Shown piece by piece: positions 3,880 through 5,156 of a DNA stretch of 5,156 bases (the stretch's first letter is position 1; each line of letters opens with the position of its first letter). The notes under the pieces are model-generated. The model saw only the letters and a program-made list of their open reading frames with translations, made no database searches and was not told the DNA's origin. Source of the DNA: Chloroflexota bacterium (GTDB taxonomy: Bacteria; Chloroflexota; Dehalococcoidia; UBA1151); NCBI GenBank assembly GCA_022561735.1, contig JADFQR010000118.1:1-5156 (forward strand). Reading direction: 5' to 3'. The translations under genes were made by a program, and so were the position numbers.

Positions 3880-5156
3880 TTACCCGGTCTCGAGTGTCAG
3901 CATTTCAACGGACCCTCTAATCACCGTGTCCGGACTGAACGCGGCCCACGCGAACCAGAAATGGGCGGCGTGGACGACCGGTTCAAGCCGGGCCCCCTCA
4001 AGCTCGCCTTCAAGCGCTTTGCCGAACTTGTTCCACGTGGACCCGGTCTCGTTGTCCTTGATCACCCCGTCTTCCAGCGCGAACGTGAGAACCAGGTCGT
4101 CGACAGTTCGCTTGAACAGGGTTGTTGACCCGGATTTGGAGAAATTACCGCTCCTCCCGGTGAATGCTGACTCGGTCCCATCATCAAAGAACACGGTGAT
4201 CGGAATCTCGCCGATGACGTCGTTAACGACCGGCTGCTCGGCCAGGAAGTTGAACGGGTAGGCCACTTCCTGGTCGCCGAGGGCGACCGTGGCAACGCGC
4301 TCCATCGGAAGCAGCCGGCCGTCAAGCGGCCCATCGAATAAGAAGGGCGAACTATTGATGCTGTCGTACCCGGCGTAAGGGGGCAGGTCATAGTTCCGAG
4401 CCAGCGACCTGCCGGTGACGGAATGGCGTTCCGTTATCGTGGGCCTGAGCAGTACCTGCCCGTCCGGGAAGCTGGTGCTGAAATCTGACCACGCGGTGAT
4501 CGACACCGGCAGGAAATCGAGCTGGGTGCCGGAGTGAGTTCCGATCAAGCCGCGGCCCGTTATCTGCTGCCAGAGTGACTCGGTCTGGCGGTCGTACATG
4601 ATCAGGTCACTGTTCTGCAGAAATCCGGATACGCCGAACTCCAGCACCGTACCGTCCTCCAGCGTGCGGGGGAACACGAGGGAGGTGTTGCAGAGCGGGC
4701 AGAAGGTTATGGTGACCGGTTCATCCCCCACCACGTCGTTCACGATCTCGTGCCACATCATGATCGATAGCGGATATGCCCGCACGTCATCGTTCAGATC
4801 AAGAACGATCACCGGCTCGTCCGCTCGCAGGTAAGAAGGCGCTTCAGAAACGGGCGAGAAGCGCGGGGCGTCGATAGAGCCGATACCGTCGCGCGGGACG
4901 CCGCCGGACAGGATGTTGCCGACATCCAGGTCATCAGCGAAACGCGTCAGGTCTGTTTTCCATCCGCTTTGCACCAACCTGCTGGCGAAAGCGCGCTCGG
5001 CCGGCCCGAGCTGTGCAAGCAGGCCATCTTCAGAAGAGACGGTCGCCGGGGTCGGTATTCCGGACAGAACTGGCGTTGGGGCGATGGAGCTGCCGGGGGA
5101 GACCGTTGTCGCTGGACTCAGAGTTGAGTTGGAGTTGGGCTGTGCTGCGTCAGAGT
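3880..5156 (-). CDS. DUF3179 domain-containing protein, paralogue of its neighbour (N-terminus outside window)
   Basis: The frame is open from the right edge to TAA 3882-3880, about 424 residues. The first 50 or so visible residues are a Ser/Pro/Thr/Asn-rich linker like the one after the lipidated Cys of the downstream paralogue, so a signal peptide and lipobox are expected just beyond base 5156. The TTG at 4977, which an automatic caller might choose, lies inside the conserved LVQSGWKTDLTRF region and is not a start. The domain has RAYPLS, WHEIVND, FCPLCN (codons 4704-4687), DRQTESLWQQITG, and near the end VVHAAHFWFAW (first His at 3970-3972). Over a 55-residue core around FCPLCN, I count 39 identities with the neighbour. 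Like it, the protein seems to contain an internal duplication with the Cys pair only in the first half. Probably a surface-anchored lipoprotein; biochemical role unknown. First gene of the pair in the visible operon. Confidence 0.88.
   Translation of the reverse strand, partial: SDAAQPNSNSTLSPATTVSPGSSIAPTPVLSGIPTPATVSSEDGLLAQLGPAERAFASRLVQSGWKTDLTRFADDLDVGNILSGGVPRDGIGSIDAPRFSPVSEAPSYLRADEPVIVLDLNDDVRAYPLSIMMWHEIVNDVVGDEPVTITFCPLCNTSLVFPRTLEDGTVLEFGVSGFLQNSDLIMYDRQTESLWQQITGRGLIGTHSGTQLDFLPVSITAWSDFSTSFPDGQVLLRPTITERHSVTGRSLARNYDLPPYAGYDSINSSPFLFDGPLDGRLLPMERVATVALGDQEVAYPFNFLAEQPVVNDVIGEIPITVFFDDGTESAFTGRSGNFSKSGSTTLFKRTVDDLVLTFALEDGVIKDNETGSTWNKFGKALEGELEGARLEPVVHAAHFWFAWAAFSPDTVIRGSVEMLTLETG
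5121..5136. repeat. Short GAGTT repeats in the linker-coding part of the second DUF3179 gene
   Basis: GAGTT occurs at 5121-5125, 5126-5130 and 5132-5136, the last offset by one base. On the coding strand this encodes the Asn/Ser/Thr-rich linker (PNSNSTLSP). It is a low-complexity stretch rather than a mobile repeat. Length change here would be tolerated by the linker only if the frame is kept. Confidence 0.4.

Noticed and set aside
3926..4261. Rightward 111-codon frame opposite the second DUF3179 gene
   Set aside because: Ser/Pro-rich shadow of the conserved C-terminal half. A similar shadow occurs at the same place in the paralogue (2518-2724), which follows from shared coding sequence and not from a real gene.

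Overview
The window is about 60% G+C by eye and looks like chromosome of a free-living bacterium. It holds five protein-coding genes, two of them cut by the window edges. I see no RNA genes, insertion sequences, CRISPR arrays or phage genes. A HpcH/HpaI-type aldolase, a sarcosine-oxidase-like flavoprotein and Pro/Ser-rich DUF3179 lipoproteins would suit a marine or soil heterotroph. That mix recalls SAR202-type Chloroflexota, but no marker gene is present and the placement is a weak inference.

Layout from left to right. (1) The C-terminal end of a HpcH/HpaI aldolase runs rightward and stops at 224. (2) A 137-bp convergent gap carries a long imperfect hairpin at 244-285, probably ending the aldolase transcript. 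(3) A complete leftward FAD-dependent oxidoreductase of the glycine oxidase/sarcosine oxidase type occupies 362-1534; a TTG at 1555 is an alternative start. (4) A small leftward UspA-like protein (1639-2037) has a clear ribosome binding site but a degenerate nucleotide-binding motif. (5) A 377-bp non-coding stretch (2038-2414) contains several small dyads and a weak promoter candidate. (6) Two tandem leftward DUF3179 genes follow: a complete lipoprotein gene (2415-3803) and, upstream in transcription, a paralogue (3880-5156) whose N-terminus lies beyond the right edge.

The four leftward genes share a strand but probably form at least two transcription units. The DUF3179 pair is separated by only 76 bp and is likely cotranscribed. 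The UspA-like gene probably has its own promoter in the 377-bp gap. The oxidase may be read from that promoter too. The aldolase and oxidase are convergent, so any shared catabolic role (oxo-acid cleavage, amine or amino-acid oxidation) is only suggested by proximity.

The most interesting content is the DUF3179 pair. Each protein appears to be built from two related halves. Only the first half keeps the FCPLCN Cys-x-x-Cys motif, while the second keeps a conserved His and aromatic cluster. DUF3179 has no function known to me.
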